64,000 nt of DNA from Sorghum bicolor (Eukaryota; Streptophyta; Magnoliopsida; Poales; Poaceae). Location: the NCBI RefSeq assembly GCF_000003195.3, contig NC_012879.2, positions 40,678,338-40,742,337 of the forward strand, given 5' to 3'. Of this stretch, positions 1 to 10,722 are shown piece after piece (the first letter of the stretch is position 1; each line of letters opens with the position of its first letter). The translations under genes were made by a program, and so were the position numbers. The notes below the pieces were generated by a model. The model was not told the DNA's origin. It was given only the letters and a program-made list of their open reading frames with translations, and did no database searches.

Positions 1-234
1 CATACTTTTTCCTTTTTACTACGAGTTCTTAGGAATTCGTCGACTTAAGCTCGGCGTGTTCTCAAGTTCCGCGTGAATACCTCTTAGCCGTGACATCCGG
101 GCGCATCGCTGTTGTCAGGACTAAAGTATTCGAGTTACCACCTTTGCCGATAGTAAGGTTAAATCGGCTGGCACGCCTTAACGTTTGTATCGGGTATTAG
201 CCCTTTGTGTTTGCAGATCAGTTTTGCATCAACA
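1..234 (+). repeat. RT-A 5' LTR, 3' portion (R/U5)
   Basis: Matches 11662-11895 base for base with one mismatch and ends in the same TGCATCAACA. The U3 and TATA part lie left of the window. Confidence 0.95.
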
Positions 235-241
235 CATCTTT

Positions 242-259
242 TGGCACGCTCGGTGGGAC
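242..259 (+). other. RT-A primer-binding site
   Basis: TGGCACGCTCGGTGGGAC begins 8 bp after the LTR end. It starts with TGG, the complement of a tRNA CCA end, and RT-C has a near copy at the same place (41597-41614). I cannot name the tRNA with confidence. Confidence 0.7.
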
Positions 260-280
260 AGATTCAAGATCAAGATCAAC

Positions 281-3200
281 ATGTCGATCTCTGACCTCGA
301 TCAAGACAACGTCATCCCCGTGACGGAAGCTAACCTCAAGGATGAGCAGAAGCAAGCTATTGCCCAAGCCATGGAAGAGTTCAAGCAGCAATGTCTGAAG
401 TCTTTCAGCATAAACAGGAGCGGCGAAGTGGTCCAGAAAGATGCACTGCCGGCACCACGGCAGGTCACCTTTGACGCCAATCCTGGCAAGCTTCAAGACA
501 TGGTTGATAATGCCATCAATCGAGCCTTGATTAACCAAGCTGGTGTACTGTCTAATACGGTTTTCAACGCCGTGGCAAGAACCTTCAAGGAAGGACAAAT
601 CCCGCTGGATTATGTGGGCCCTTCCCATCATCAACCCACGGCACCAGAGGTCACGGCTCCATCGGCTGCCTTGACAAGTGCGAGTGCACAGTCTGCCGTT
701 CCTCCGAGTACATTGGGGACTACTGGTGCACTATCTATGCCGATGGCGACCAACCCACAAATTTCAGTTGGGCAGCATAAACTGACAACAGATATGTTGG
801 CATCGGCAATGTCGGGATTAACTCTTCCTCCCAACTGGTGGGGTTATGGTATGCCTCCAGAGTTGACGCCGGGAACATCACAGATAGCTGACATGAGGGG
901 CAAAACTCCTATGACATCGGCACCTTCCAATGTGCCGGTGAACCAGAGTCCTCGGTATACCACAACTACTACTGCAAGGCCTCACACTGGAAATCCTCAA
1001 GATTCAATGTTCCAGATGCCCAACGCATCGGCAGAGTCAATGCTAATGCAACAGAGGCCTATGGCCCAGTCGGGGTATGTCAATTCAACGACGGTACCCA
1101 ATTACCAATCATCGGCAGCATCTATGCCGATGAACGCTAATAATGGATGGCTTGGACAGCAAGCCTTTCCACAGTCGCCCCAGCAGGGTTATCAGACTAC
1201 GGGGTTCCAGCAGGGGCAGGTTTATCCCGGGTTCCAAGGTCAGGGAATTCCCAACCAGCCAATAAATTTTGGACAGCAACTCGGAGGACAGCCAATCGGT
1301 GGACAGCAGTTTGGTGGTTCGCAGGTTGGAGGACAGGTGACCAATACGATGTTTCATACAGGTCACATCCCAAATAGACACGTGGAGGTTCGCCACCAAG
1401 CGCCAGATCCGCAGCAGCCTCATCGGCAAGATGCCGATGCTTATTGGGCCGATAAGATTGCTGAAGTAATGAGGGAACAATTTGGGATAAAACCCAAAGT
1501 CAACACTTATTCTTATCGGACACCGTATCCTCCAGCGTACGATTTGATCCCACTTCCACATCGGTACAAGGTACCAGATTTTACAAAGTTTTCCGGACAG
1601 GACGATACGTCAACCATGGAGCATGTCAACAGGTTCATTATTCAATGTGGAGAGGCTGGTAACAGGGACGAATTGAGGGTTCGTCTATTTTCGTCATCAT
1701 TGTCTGGATCGGCCTTTACTTGGTTCATATCATTACCTCCCAACTCAGTAATTACTTGGGCCGATCTAGAGAAGCAATTCCATAGATACTTCTTCTCGGG
1801 GGTTCATGAGAAGAAGATCACCGACTTGGTTAAATTGAGGCAACGTAATGATGAGTCGGTTGAGGGATTTGTGCAGAGGATACGAGAGGTCAAGAATAAA
1901 TGCTATAGCCTGGTTCTGGATGATCGGCAGCTAGCCGATTTGGCTTTCCAGGGTTTGTTGCCACATATCAGGGATAAGTATGCATCTCAGGAGTTCGAAA
2001 GTTTAAGTCATTTGGTGCAGAGGATATCTGATCAAGACATCAAGCCTTTCGAGCCTAAGAGGGCATGGAATAAGAGAGTGTCATTTGTTGACGAAGCAAC
2101 AAGCTCAGATTCCGACGAGGAACCAGTAATCGGTTTGGCAGAGTGGGTAAAAAACAAGAAGCCGATGTCTTGTCCTTTTGGGCAGAAAGAACCAGAGAAG
2201 TTTGCCTTTGACACCGCCAAGGCCGATAGGATATTTGACTTTCTACTTCAGGAAGGTCAAATCAAGCTGTCACCCAACCATGTGATCCCGTCGGCAGAAG
2301 AGTTGAAGAGGATGAGATATTGCAAGTGGCATAATGCAACTTCACATGACACCAACGAGTGCAAGGTATTCAGACAGCAGTTGCAATCGGCCATAGAGTC
2401 AGGGAGAATCAAGTTTGATAGTTCTAAAGCCCAAAAGCCGATGAAGATAGACCAACATCCTTTCCCGACAAACATGTTGGACGCCAAGGGGAAGGCTAAG
2501 GTCTTAACATCGGAAACAGCTGAGAAGAGCGCATCGGTAGATCCTCAGCATCAAGTTACTACTGCCGATGCAAGAAGTAAGGGCTTGGTCCAGGAAGGAA
2601 CTAGTTCAGGAAGGCTTCCTCGATCTGGCATCGTCATAACTCATAGAAGGCCTCGAGAGAGATGGCAACAACGGGAAGATCGGTATCGGCGCCAGCAGGA
2701 AGATTATCAACGAGAAGAAGAAAGACGCCGACAGGAGTGGAATCGGCACAGGGATCATTGGAATTGCCCATTCTTCATCCATTGTTGGGAGGAAAATATC
2801 AAGCTCCCTACTGTCAGAGACTGCCCTGAGTGCAACGGTTATGATCGGTACGATAGGAACGATCGGCGTTATCATGATGATGAACGGCGATTTAATGGGC
2901 CGATCAGAGGAAGGGCGTCAGTTCATGATCGGCTTGGGGGCAGGCTTAGCGTTCGCGATCGGCTCGGTGACCGTGTCCAGTATTTCCCCAGGAACCAGGA
3001 AGAGCTTGAGGAGATGGCTAATGCGCGGGTTCCCGATGAGTTTATATTTTGCAGAGATGCTAACACACATCGTATGGATTCGAGGGAGAATCGACGCCCG
3101 GCAGTAAGGCAAAGGCCACTTCCTCCATGGTGCCCTCAAGGATTAACCAAGACACAGAAAAGGAGGTTGCAGCGAGAAAGGCAGGAGGAGTTAAATAAAG

Positions 3201-3928
3201 GAGAAAGTTCTGAAAGTCGGCAGCCGGCAGACACTAAGAGGGAAGGTCCATCGGCAGGCGTCAACATGGTATTCATGTTGCCGATGGAGTTTCTTGCACC
3301 AGCCAGTGACGATGAGTTGGGATTTTCTGATCAGATAGCGCAGTTGGCTCTGGATCCGATGACGGCTATCTTTGAGAAACCTGCTGATAACGAGAGGCAG
3401 CATCTTAAAGCTCTGTTCCTCAAAGGAAGGATTGATGGGCAGCCAATGACTAAGATCCTGGTTGATGGTGGAGCTGCTATTAATATTATGCCGTATGCAG
3501 TATATCGGAAGCTTGGGAGAGGGGATCAAGATTTGACCAAGACCGATATGATGCTCAAAGACTTTGAGGGAAACGTGTCTCCGGTCAAGGGGGCGATATG
3601 TGCAGAGTTGACCATCGGCAGCAAAACCTTGCCGACAACCTTTTTCGTGATCAGCGGGAAGGGTGCCTACAATTTATTATTAGGGAGAGATTGGATTCAT
3701 GCCAATTGTTGTGTCCCATCTACAATGCATCAGTGCTTGGTTCAGTGGGTAGGTGACAAGATTGAGATCGTCCCAGGGGATTCTTCTTATGTTATCGCAT
3801 CGGCAGAAGCGGATACTTATGAAAAGACTAGGTGCATTTCAGGAGAAGTTTGGGAGAAGGATTTTCTCAAAGTTGCCGATTATGAGATTCCACCGATCCA
3901 AGCAGTCGGTTCTGACGATGGTTTTTAA
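281..3928 (+). CDS. gag-pro: RT-A Gag-protease polyprotein (1215 aa)
   Basis: Forms the virus-like particle and carries the aspartic protease that would cut the polyproteins. I start at the ATG at 281, just after the primer site; the frame stays open upstream into the LTR but that part is leader. Residues 1-380 are rich in Gln, Pro, Gly and Ser, with a GGQ-type repeat near 330-350. The Gag core is about 384-590 (YKVPDFTKFSG, then TWFISLPP). An atypical Cys/His cluster (CKWH...H...C) lies near 680 and a second Cys-rich patch near 860. An Arg-rich stretch is around 800-850. The protease has VDGG as its active-site motif near 1060, a form usual in Tat elements, and LLGRDW near 1133. The stop codon overlaps the pol start (TAATG at 3926-3930). 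No frameshift or stop is seen. Confidence 0.92.
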   Translation: MSISDLDQDNVIPVTEANLKDEQKQAIAQAMEEFKQQCLKSFSINRSGEVVQKDALPAPRQVTFDANPGKLQDMVDNAINRALINQAGVLSNTVFNAVARTFKEGQIPLDYVGPSHHQPTAPEVTAPSAALTSASAQSAVPPSTLGTTGALSMPMATNPQISVGQHKLTTDMLASAMSGLTLPPNWWGYGMPPELTPGTSQIADMRGKTPMTSAPSNVPVNQSPRYTTTTTARPHTGNPQDSMFQMPNASAESMLMQQRPMAQSGYVNSTTVPNYQSSAASMPMNANNGWLGQQAFPQSPQQGYQTTGFQQGQVYPGFQGQGIPNQPINFGQQLGGQPIGGQQFGGSQVGGQVTNTMFHTGHIPNRHVEVRHQAPDPQQPHRQDADAYWADKIAEVMREQFGIKPKVNTYSYRTPYPPAYDLIPLPHRYKVPDFTKFSGQDDTSTMEHVNRFIIQCGEAGNRDELRVRLFSSSLSGSAFTWFISLPPNSVITWADLEKQFHRYFFSGVHEKKITDLVKLRQRNDESVEGFVQRIREVKNKCYSLVLDDRQLADLAFQGLLPHIRDKYASQEFESLSHLVQRISDQDIKPFEPKRAWNKRVSFVDEATSSDSDEEPVIGLAEWVKNKKPMSCPFGQKEPEKFAFDTAKADRIFDFLLQEGQIKLSPNHVIPSAEELKRMRYCKWHNATSHDTNECKVFRQQLQSAIESGRIKFDSSKAQKPMKIDQHPFPTNMLDAKGKAKVLTSETAEKSASVDPQHQVTTADARSKGLVQEGTSSGRLPRSGIVITHRRPRERWQQREDRYRRQQEDYQREEERRRQEWNRHRDHWNCPFFIHCWEENIKLPTVRDCPECNGYDRYDRNDRRYHDDERRFNGPIRGRASVHDRLGGRLSVRDRLGDRVQYFPRNQEELEEMANARVPDEFIFCRDANTHRMDSRENRRPAVRQRPLPPWCPQGLTKTQKRRLQRERQEELNKGESSESRQPADTKREGPSAGVNMVFMLPMEFLAPASDDELGFSDQIAQLALDPMTAIFEKPADNERQHLKALFLKGRIDGQPMTKILVDGGAAINIMPYAVYRKLGRGDQDLTKTDMMLKDFEGNVSPVKGAICAELTIGSKTLPTTFFVISGKGAYNLLLGRDWIHANCCVPSTMHQCLVQWVGDKIEIVPGDSSYVIASAEADTYEKTRCISGEVWEKDFLKVADYEIPPIQAVGSDDGF

Positions 3929-6900
3929 TGGATAGATTCGCCGATGATGGAAAATTAGGCCAGGGATTCACATCGGCCGATGATTTGGTAGAGGTAGATA
4001 TAGGTAGTGGTGATAAGCCTAGGCCTACTTTTATTAGTGCTAAATTAGATTCTGAGTGTAAACGGCAGTTAACTAATTTGTTAAAGGAATACAAAGATTG
4101 CTTTGCTTGGGATTATACAGAGATGCCTGGTTTGGACCGATCAATTGTTGAACATCGGTTACCCATCAAATCTGGATTTCGGCCACATCAGCAACCAGCC
4201 CGCCGATGTAATCCTAATATTCTACCTGATATTAAGGCCGAAATCACTAAACTTATCGAAGCTAAGTTTATTCGGCAGTGTCGGTATGCCGAGTGGATTT
4301 CCAATGTTGTTCCGGTTTACAAGAAGAACGGGAAGCTTCAGGTGTGCATTGATTTCAGGAATCTCAATAAAGCTACGCCGATGGATGGATACCCAATGCC
4401 TGTCGCCGATCTACTGGTTGATGCTGCGGCTGGCCATCGGATCATCAGCTTCATGGATGGTAATGCGGGTTACAATCAAATATTCATGGCAGAGGAGGAT
4501 ATTCCAAAAACCGCATTCAGGTGTCCTGGTCATGTTGGACTATTTGAATGGATAGTCATGACTTTTGGGTTAAAGAATGCTGGTGCCACTTATCAAAGGG
4601 CTATGAATTTTATATTTCATGAGTTCATCGGCAAGATCGTAGAAATTTATATTGATGATGTAGTGGTCAAGTCTGGAGATTTCTCGAAGCATCTTGCCGA
4701 TTTACGAAGAGTGCTGGAGTGCACAAGGAAGCATGGATTGAAGATGAATCCCAACAAGTGTGCATTTGGTGTGTCGGCGGGGCAGTTTCTTGGTTTCATG
4801 GTACATCAGAGGGGTATTGAAATTAGTCGAAGATCTATTGATGCCATCAATAAAATAGTGGTCCCTACCAATAAAACCGAGCTCCAATCTTTGATCGGCA
4901 AAGTGAATTTTGTCAGAAGATTTATATCAAATTTATCTGGGAGAATTCGTGCTTTCAGTCCTCTTCTGAAATTGAGAGCCGATCAGGAGTTTGTTTGGGG
5001 AGAAGAGCAGCAGTTGGCTCTAGACGAAATCAAAAAGTATCTAGTAAATCCTCCAGTTTTAGTTCCACCTCAACAAGGGAAACCCTTCAAATTATATTTA
5101 TCTACCGATGGATCGGTTATCGGCTCAGCTTTGGTTCAGGAATTTGGAGGGAAAGAGAGAGTAATTTATTATTTGAGTAGGAGGTTGATTGATGCTGAAA
5201 CCAGATATTCGGGCATTGAGAAGTTGTGCTTATGCTTGTATTTTTCATGTATCAAGCTAAGGCATTACCTATTGTCGGCCGAATGTGCTGTTGTTTGCAG
5301 AGATGACGTAGTCCGATACATGCTATCTATGCCGATTATGAGTGGAAGGATCGGTAAATGGATTTTAGCGCTGTCGGAATTCGATTTGCGTTACGAATCG
5401 GCTAAAGCGGTCAAAGGGCAGGTTATGGCCGATTTTGTGACTCAACATTGCGGCCTAGTGGAAAACTTAGAAATTGCACCCTGGACGCTCTTCTTTGATG
5501 GATCTACCTGTGACCGAGGAGCAGGAATCGGCATTGTGTTAGTTTCTCCTAAGGGGAGGAAGTATGAATTTTCCTTACCGATTGTTGCTACATCAACTAA
5601 TAATCAGGCTGAGTATCAAGCTCTGATCAAAGGATTGGAGTTGTTAAGAGAGGTTCGTGCTGATGCTGTTGAAGTATTCGGGGATTCCATGTTGGTTATA
5701 AATCAGTTGGCCGGAAGTTATGAATGCCGAAATGAAGTTCTCATAACCTATTTCGAGAAAAGTATGCAACTGTTAAAGGAATTCAAGAACTTCCGATTGG
5801 AGCATGTTCCCCGATTGCATAATGAGGACGCTAATCGGTTAGCCCAGCATGCCTCAGGATATCAGCCAATGATTAATGCAACATCGGCAGTCAGTGTCGG
5901 TGACTGGAGGAAAGAAATTGTCGACTATCTAGAAGATCCATCTAAGAAAGTTGAAAGACGGGTTCGATTTCAAGCGACCAAGTATGTGCTCCTTGAAAAT
6001 GAATTGTATTATCGAACTATCGACGGAATTCTTCTCCGATGCTTAGGTGATGATGAAGCCAGAAGTTTAATGGGGGAAATCCATGAAGGAGTGTGTGGAG
6101 CGCATCAGTCAGCTTTCAAGATGAAGTGGATGATTCGAAGGAATGGATATTTTTGGCCAACCATACTTGAAGATTGTTTTAGATATTTCAAGGGATGTCA
6201 AGGTTGTCAAAAGTTCGGTAATATCCAGAGAGCACCCGCATCGGCTATGAATCCTATAATAAAACCTTGGCCGTTCCGGGGGTGGGCCATCGATCTGATC
6301 GGTCAGATTTATCCACCATCTAGCAAAGGGCATAAGTTCATTCTAGTTGCCACTGATTATTTCACTAAGTGGGTCGAAGCTATTCCCTTGAAGAAAGTCA
6401 CATCGGCCAATATGATTGATTTTGTGAGGGAGCATATTATTTACCGATTTGGGATTCCCCAAACGATTACTACCGATCAGGGCACCATGTTCACGTCAGG
6501 GGAGTTCGATGAATTCGCAATCGGTATGGGAATTAAGGTGTTGAATTCTTCTCCTTACTATGCTCAAGCCAACGGGCAGGCCGAAGCATCTAACAAAGGA
6601 ATTATCAAGCTTATTAAGCGAAAGATTGAAGAAAATCCTAGGCGGTGGCATACAGTGTTAAATGAAGCGCTGTGGTCTTATCGGATGGCTTGCCATGGAT
6701 CAACCAAGGTGTCACCCTATCAATTGGTGTATGGACATGATGCGGTGTTGCCTTGGGAGATTAAGGCTGGGTCTAGGCGATTATCTTTTCAAGATCAATT
6801 GGCTGCCGATGATTATGCCACTTTGATGACCGATGAGTTAGATGATTTAGCGGGACATCGGTTAAAGGCCTTAATGAGTATAGAAGAAAATAAGAAGAGA

Positions 6901-7161
6901 GTTGCTAGATGGTATGATAAAAAAGTGAAGGCTAAGGAGTTTGCCGATGGGGATTTGGTATGGAAGTTGATTTTGCCAGTCGGGACTAAAAGTTCAAAGT
7001 TTGGGAAGTGGTCTCCTAATTGGGAAGGTCCTTATCGGATAAGACACTCAGCTCCTGGTAATGCCTATATTCTAGAAACTCTCGAAGGAGTTGAATTTCC
7101 CAGAGCATTAAATGGCAAATATTTGAAGAAGTACTACCCCAGCATATGGATCGACGCATAA
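3928..7161 (+). CDS. pol: RT-A Pol: reverse transcriptase, RNase H (two), integrase (1077 aa)
   Basis: Copies the element's RNA into DNA and inserts it. RT spans about residues 130-330, with the motif VCIDFRNLNKATP and the catalytic YIDD near 241. A first RNase H-like part starts near 390 (LSTDGSVIGSALVQEF). A second, archaeal-type RNase H starts near 522 (FFDGSTCDRGAGIG) and ends near 640; two such domains are typical of Tat. Integrase has the His/Cys zinc region at about 720-765, then the acidic triad in AIDLIG (785), TTDQG (849) and the Glu of GQAEASN (885). No chromodomain is seen at the C terminus. The reading frame differs from gag-pro and begins at an ATG that shares one base with the gag-pro stop. 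It ends 145 bp from the stop of the convergent antisense gene. It looks intact. Confidence 0.94.
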   Translation: MDRFADDGKLGQGFTSADDLVEVDIGSGDKPRPTFISAKLDSECKRQLTNLLKEYKDCFAWDYTEMPGLDRSIVEHRLPIKSGFRPHQQPARRCNPNILPDIKAEITKLIEAKFIRQCRYAEWISNVVPVYKKNGKLQVCIDFRNLNKATPMDGYPMPVADLLVDAAAGHRIISFMDGNAGYNQIFMAEEDIPKTAFRCPGHVGLFEWIVMTFGLKNAGATYQRAMNFIFHEFIGKIVEIYIDDVVVKSGDFSKHLADLRRVLECTRKHGLKMNPNKCAFGVSAGQFLGFMVHQRGIEISRRSIDAINKIVVPTNKTELQSLIGKVNFVRRFISNLSGRIRAFSPLLKLRADQEFVWGEEQQLALDEIKKYLVNPPVLVPPQQGKPFKLYLSTDGSVIGSALVQEFGGKERVIYYLSRRLIDAETRYSGIEKLCLCLYFSCIKLRHYLLSAECAVVCRDDVVRYMLSMPIMSGRIGKWILALSEFDLRYESAKAVKGQVMADFVTQHCGLVENLEIAPWTLFFDGSTCDRGAGIGIVLVSPKGRKYEFSLPIVATSTNNQAEYQALIKGLELLREVRADAVEVFGDSMLVINQLAGSYECRNEVLITYFEKSMQLLKEFKNFRLEHVPRLHNEDANRLAQHASGYQPMINATSAVSVGDWRKEIVDYLEDPSKKVERRVRFQATKYVLLENELYYRTIDGILLRCLGDDEARSLMGEIHEGVCGAHQSAFKMKWMIRRNGYFWPTILEDCFRYFKGCQGCQKFGNIQRAPASAMNPIIKPWPFRGWAIDLIGQIYPPSSKGHKFILVATDYFTKWVEAIPLKKVTSANMIDFVREHIIYRFGIPQTITTDQGTMFTSGEFDEFAIGMGIKVLNSSPYYAQANGQAEASNKGIIKLIKRKIEENPRRWHTVLNEALWSYRMACHGSTKVSPYQLVYGHDAVLPWEIKAGSRRLSFQDQLAADDYATLMTDELDDLAGHRLKALMSIEENKKRVARWYDKKVKAKEFADGDLVWKLILPVGTKSSKFGKWSPNWEGPYRIRHSAPGNAYILETLEGVEFPRALNGKYLKKYYPSIWIDA

Positions 7162-7306
7162 AAGTTTAAGTGCCGATAACACTCCTATCGGCTGGATTTA
7201 AATGTTCAAGGGCAGACTTAATGTTTCAAAAGATGCCAATAACAGTCTTATCGGCTAGACTAAAAGCTAAAAGCGGAGAAACAAAGGTGTGTCGCCGATG
7301 AAAGCT

Positions 7307-10300
7307 TCAGATGTTCAGCAGCGCTTGGATTGCGGATATGGCGCGCAGCCGAATCTGGTTGGCTGTCTCTATCTCTTTGATATCATCATCGGCAGAACCT
7401 TCGATCGGCTTCAGCTTCCTCTTCAGTTGCAGCGCTTTGCGACCATGGACGTTTCGTTCCTGTTCAAGATGCTTGATGGTCTCCGGCAGTTGACTCTCTT
7501 CTTGCTGGGCTTGGGACAGAGCGTCTTCTACTTGCTTGAGTTTAGCCAGCAGAGCTTCTCTTTTTGCCGATAGATCAGACACTTTCTGCTTCAGTGCATC
7601 ACCTGAGGACTTTAAGGTGCCGATGTTCTTATGTTTCTCATCGGCTAAGAGTTTTTCTTTCATCATCTCCTCAGAGAGCTGGATTTGAGCAGCTCTATCG
7701 GCAAGGCGTCGAGTAGCTCTCTGGTACTGTAGCTGGCGGCTTTCTAGATGTGCAGCGTGGAAGAGTGTTTCTTCAGCATCGGCAGGAATTTGGCCTCTAA
7801 GAGTCTTGAACAGGGCCTTGGCTGGGTCAGAATCGTTGACTAGTTGAGTTGTGTCTTGATGAAGTATGGCCGATAGCTCCTCCAGCTTAGCTCTGGTTTC
7901 TGCCGATACAATTCCAACTGCCCGAGAGGAGCTTGCTTCCTCGCCTTCTTCTTCGAAGATATCAATAGCGAAGGAGAACAAGCTGTTGGGAGAATCTTGT
8001 TCCTGAAAATGAAAATGAAATAGGTCAATTTTATGGTCAAAACTTCGGCAGACGATACTGATGGAAAAGTGGATGACTTACTTGCTTCAAGGCGATTTCT
8101 TGCCTTTGACTCAGAGAAGCCGATGGAGCTGCAGGTTGATCGGTAAATGTTGCCGATAGAACGATATCGCCTGAAAGAAGGCAGGAAGGATTATAAGAAT
8201 AAATGAGAATAAGTTTATCGGTAGGAGTATTGTTGAGGTATGTTACCCGGAGGAGAAACAACAGTTGTTTGAATTGAGGAGACCGCCGATGATGTAACTG
8301 TACCTGCTGGGCCAGTTGTTTGTTCACCTACATCAGTTGACATACCTGCCGTTTGAGGTTCTTCCTGTTGGGGTTCTTCCATCTGTGGTGCTTCCTGTGT
8401 TGGTTGTAGAGATAGTACTTGCTGTGCCTGGACGTCTGGAGAAGAAGGGGAAGATTCCACCGGGATTGAAAACACCGGAGGAGGAGGAGGAGTTGCCACT
8501 TTCTGGCGCTTTGTTCCAGCTTTAGCACCGTGGATGCCCTTCCTCTTTGGCTGGCTAGACTGGGGGGCATCGGCGCCTTGGCGTTTGACTTTCGCCGATG
8601 CACCAGTTTGCTGCAACAACAAAAAGGAGTTTATGAGCACAGACAACCGATACAAAGATAGTCAGCGTAAATGAAAAAAGGTTTTAACAGATTGCCTTGA
8701 AAGCTTGCGCCAGAGTGGAAGCAGTTACCGGTGGAGTTTTCCTGGTGGTAACTTTCTTGAGACGCGCACCCCGGTGCACGATGGAAGCCAGAGTGGGAGC
8801 ATTATGGCCGATTGAGGAGATCGGGCCTGATGGGAATAAGTCGATCGGCTTGCCACTCCTGCTGACTGATGGGGGGGTGTTGTCAATCTGCAAAAGGAAT
8901 ACAGGGGTAAGTTACCGATGGGAGTAATATTGGAAAATGAGACATCGGTTCAAAATACTTACAGTGTCATCAGGGACTTCATATTCGGGGTCGATCATGC
9001 CGCGGTATGAGAGGGCCGATCTGCAGAACAGATTCTCTTTCCATTCTGTCCACCATAGTTTGTATGCCTGGGTGATAAAGGCGGCTGGGACCCATTCTGA
9101 CAGATCTACATCCGTATCGGCATTTGGTGGTAGCTGGGCTACTCGAGTCCACTCGAGGAGGTTGGCGATGGGTTCTCTCGGCTTTATTACATCGGCATAA
9201 GGAAGTGCGATCGGCAATTGGCCGAAAGCTAGCTGGCGAGCTAATGCCGATGGATTATAAAATTCATAGGTTTGGGGAGAGGTTTTCGTGATGCCGAAGA
9301 AATTCACTGGTATGGCTCTGGGAGTCACGATTGCCATCATCACCTCATTGTCCCTATCAAGAGCTTCGTCAAACGGATTGAAGGTTAGAGGGAGCATGCT
9401 ATCTGGGTCGTCATAAGCCAGCCATGGTCGTTCATCTCTAGCCAGACCTTCATACAGCGTCTCGAAGAATCGGCCGATCTGATCCGGAGTGTTCCCTGAA
9501 CTGGGTAAAACTATAACAGCTTCGCCAAAGTTCAGGGGGGCACGTGTTGCCGATTCCTCTTCACCCAACACATGGTTCTCGGCTATATCTCTTGGGAAGT
9601 GCTGAGAGAACAAGTTGAGATCGAGGCGCTTGTGCAGGTGCAGATTGAGCCACATATTAATAAACCACCAAGGACCTCCCAAGTTGCCGATAGGTTGGCC
9701 GAGCAGGAGTTTCTGGACTACCTGATGAAGAAGGTGATAAACAGCGCCGAGCAAATAACGGCCGAGAGGAAATTGACCACCGCTAGCCAGTCTTTCTGCT
9801 GCCGATAGATAGACAGAAGTCGGTCCTGCCGATCGACCACAGAATACAAACTTGTCTAGCCACATGTTCAGAAAGGTGGTTTGCTCCTTTATGGTGACAG
9901 GCCCTCTCCCGCGGTACTTCTGGATGTACCCTGACCAACCGCCGATAGCGCGAGTCTCCACTTTGGCACTGGGGGCGGTATCAAAAAAGTGGGTGCTATC
10001 GGCGGAAGATATATCTAACCCAGTAAGCATGGCTACATCGGCAAGGGTAGGAGAAGCAGGGCCGTGGCCAAAAACAAAAGCATTGAGAGTGTCTGACCAA
10101 AAGTAAGATGCAGCTATCAGCAATGACTCGTTCCTGTGCATATCGGCAATGGACAGCCTAATGCATTGAGCTAATTTCCTCTCACCCCATTGAACTTCAT
10201 AAGAGTTACTGACCCTCAAGAACCAGTCTTTCCACCCTACAGTAGGAAAGGGCCAAGAGTGAAAGGTGTCCTTCCATAGATCTAAAGCAAAGTTTTCAGC

Positions 10301-10565
10301 TCTAAAGGGAATCCTGTTGGTTTCTGCATTGATAAGGTCGGTTGGATCTGGATCCCCTAGAGGGCCGAGGCATTGAAGATGTGGTTGATCGGTAGGAATG
10401 ACAATTTTGTTGGATAATTCCTAGTGTTTTGGGGGATAAAGATACAAAGAAAAAGGAGAAGGAGAATATTCGGTAAGATAAATCGCAGATGAACAGGAAT
10501 GCAGAAAAAAGGTACAGCAGATGAGATGGAAGTCTGACCTCAGGGACGACGAAGCCAACGGCCAT
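7307..10565 (-). CDS. RT-A antisense plant mobile domain (PMD) protein, six exons, about 941 aa
   Basis: Exons that join in phase with GT-AG borders (one GC-AG): 10565-10539, 10420-8963, 8887-8696, 8610-8247, 8170-8082, 8002-7307; the total is 2826 nt with no stop. The large second exon carries the plant mobile domain (SLLIAASYFWSDTLNAFV... PTLADVAMLTGL), a domain shared by Tat antisense ORFs, MuDR-related elements and host MAIN-like proteins. Exon 4 is a Pro/Gln-rich low-complexity linker with basic patches. Exon 6 is coiled-coil (EETLFHAAHLESRQ... LKQVEDALSQAQQEESQ). I take the ATG at 10565 (context AAGATGGCC) rather than one at 10706, because the TATA box at 10715-10722 leaves the upstream ATG before any likely cap site. 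Antisense PMD ORFs are known in this lineage; their role is not. The exon 3/4 border (GC donor at 8695-8694) is the least certain part. Confidence 0.85.
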
Positions 10566-10714
10566 CTTGTTGTGAAGGGGACGCTGGAGGGCGCCGGAGT
10601 TGATGAAGAAGAATGCTTGTCGGAGATCTTGAGGATTGAGAATGGCGCCGCCGCTGGAAAAGTGAAGTTGGATGGCAGAATGATGTAATGGGGGAGGAGT
10701 ACCCAAGAAGGAAC

Positions 10715-10722
10715 TATTTATA
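10715..10722 (-). promoter_or_regulatory. TATA box of the RT-A antisense PMD gene
   Basis: TATAAATA read on the minus strand, about 150 bp upstream of the chosen ATG at 10565. It implies transcription starting near 10690. Its flank (10895-11020) holds repeated CATCGGC/GCCGATG motifs. Confidence 0.7.

Noticed and set aside
218..3529. Minus-strand ORFs opposite RT-A gag
   Set aside because: Shadows of the gag frame; no splice signals, promoter or domain, unlike the antisense gene at 7307-10565.
10566..10706. Start of the antisense PMD protein at the ATG at 10706
   Set aside because: It would lie only about 10 bp from the TATA box and upstream of the expected cap site; the ATG at 10565 joins the next exon in phase.
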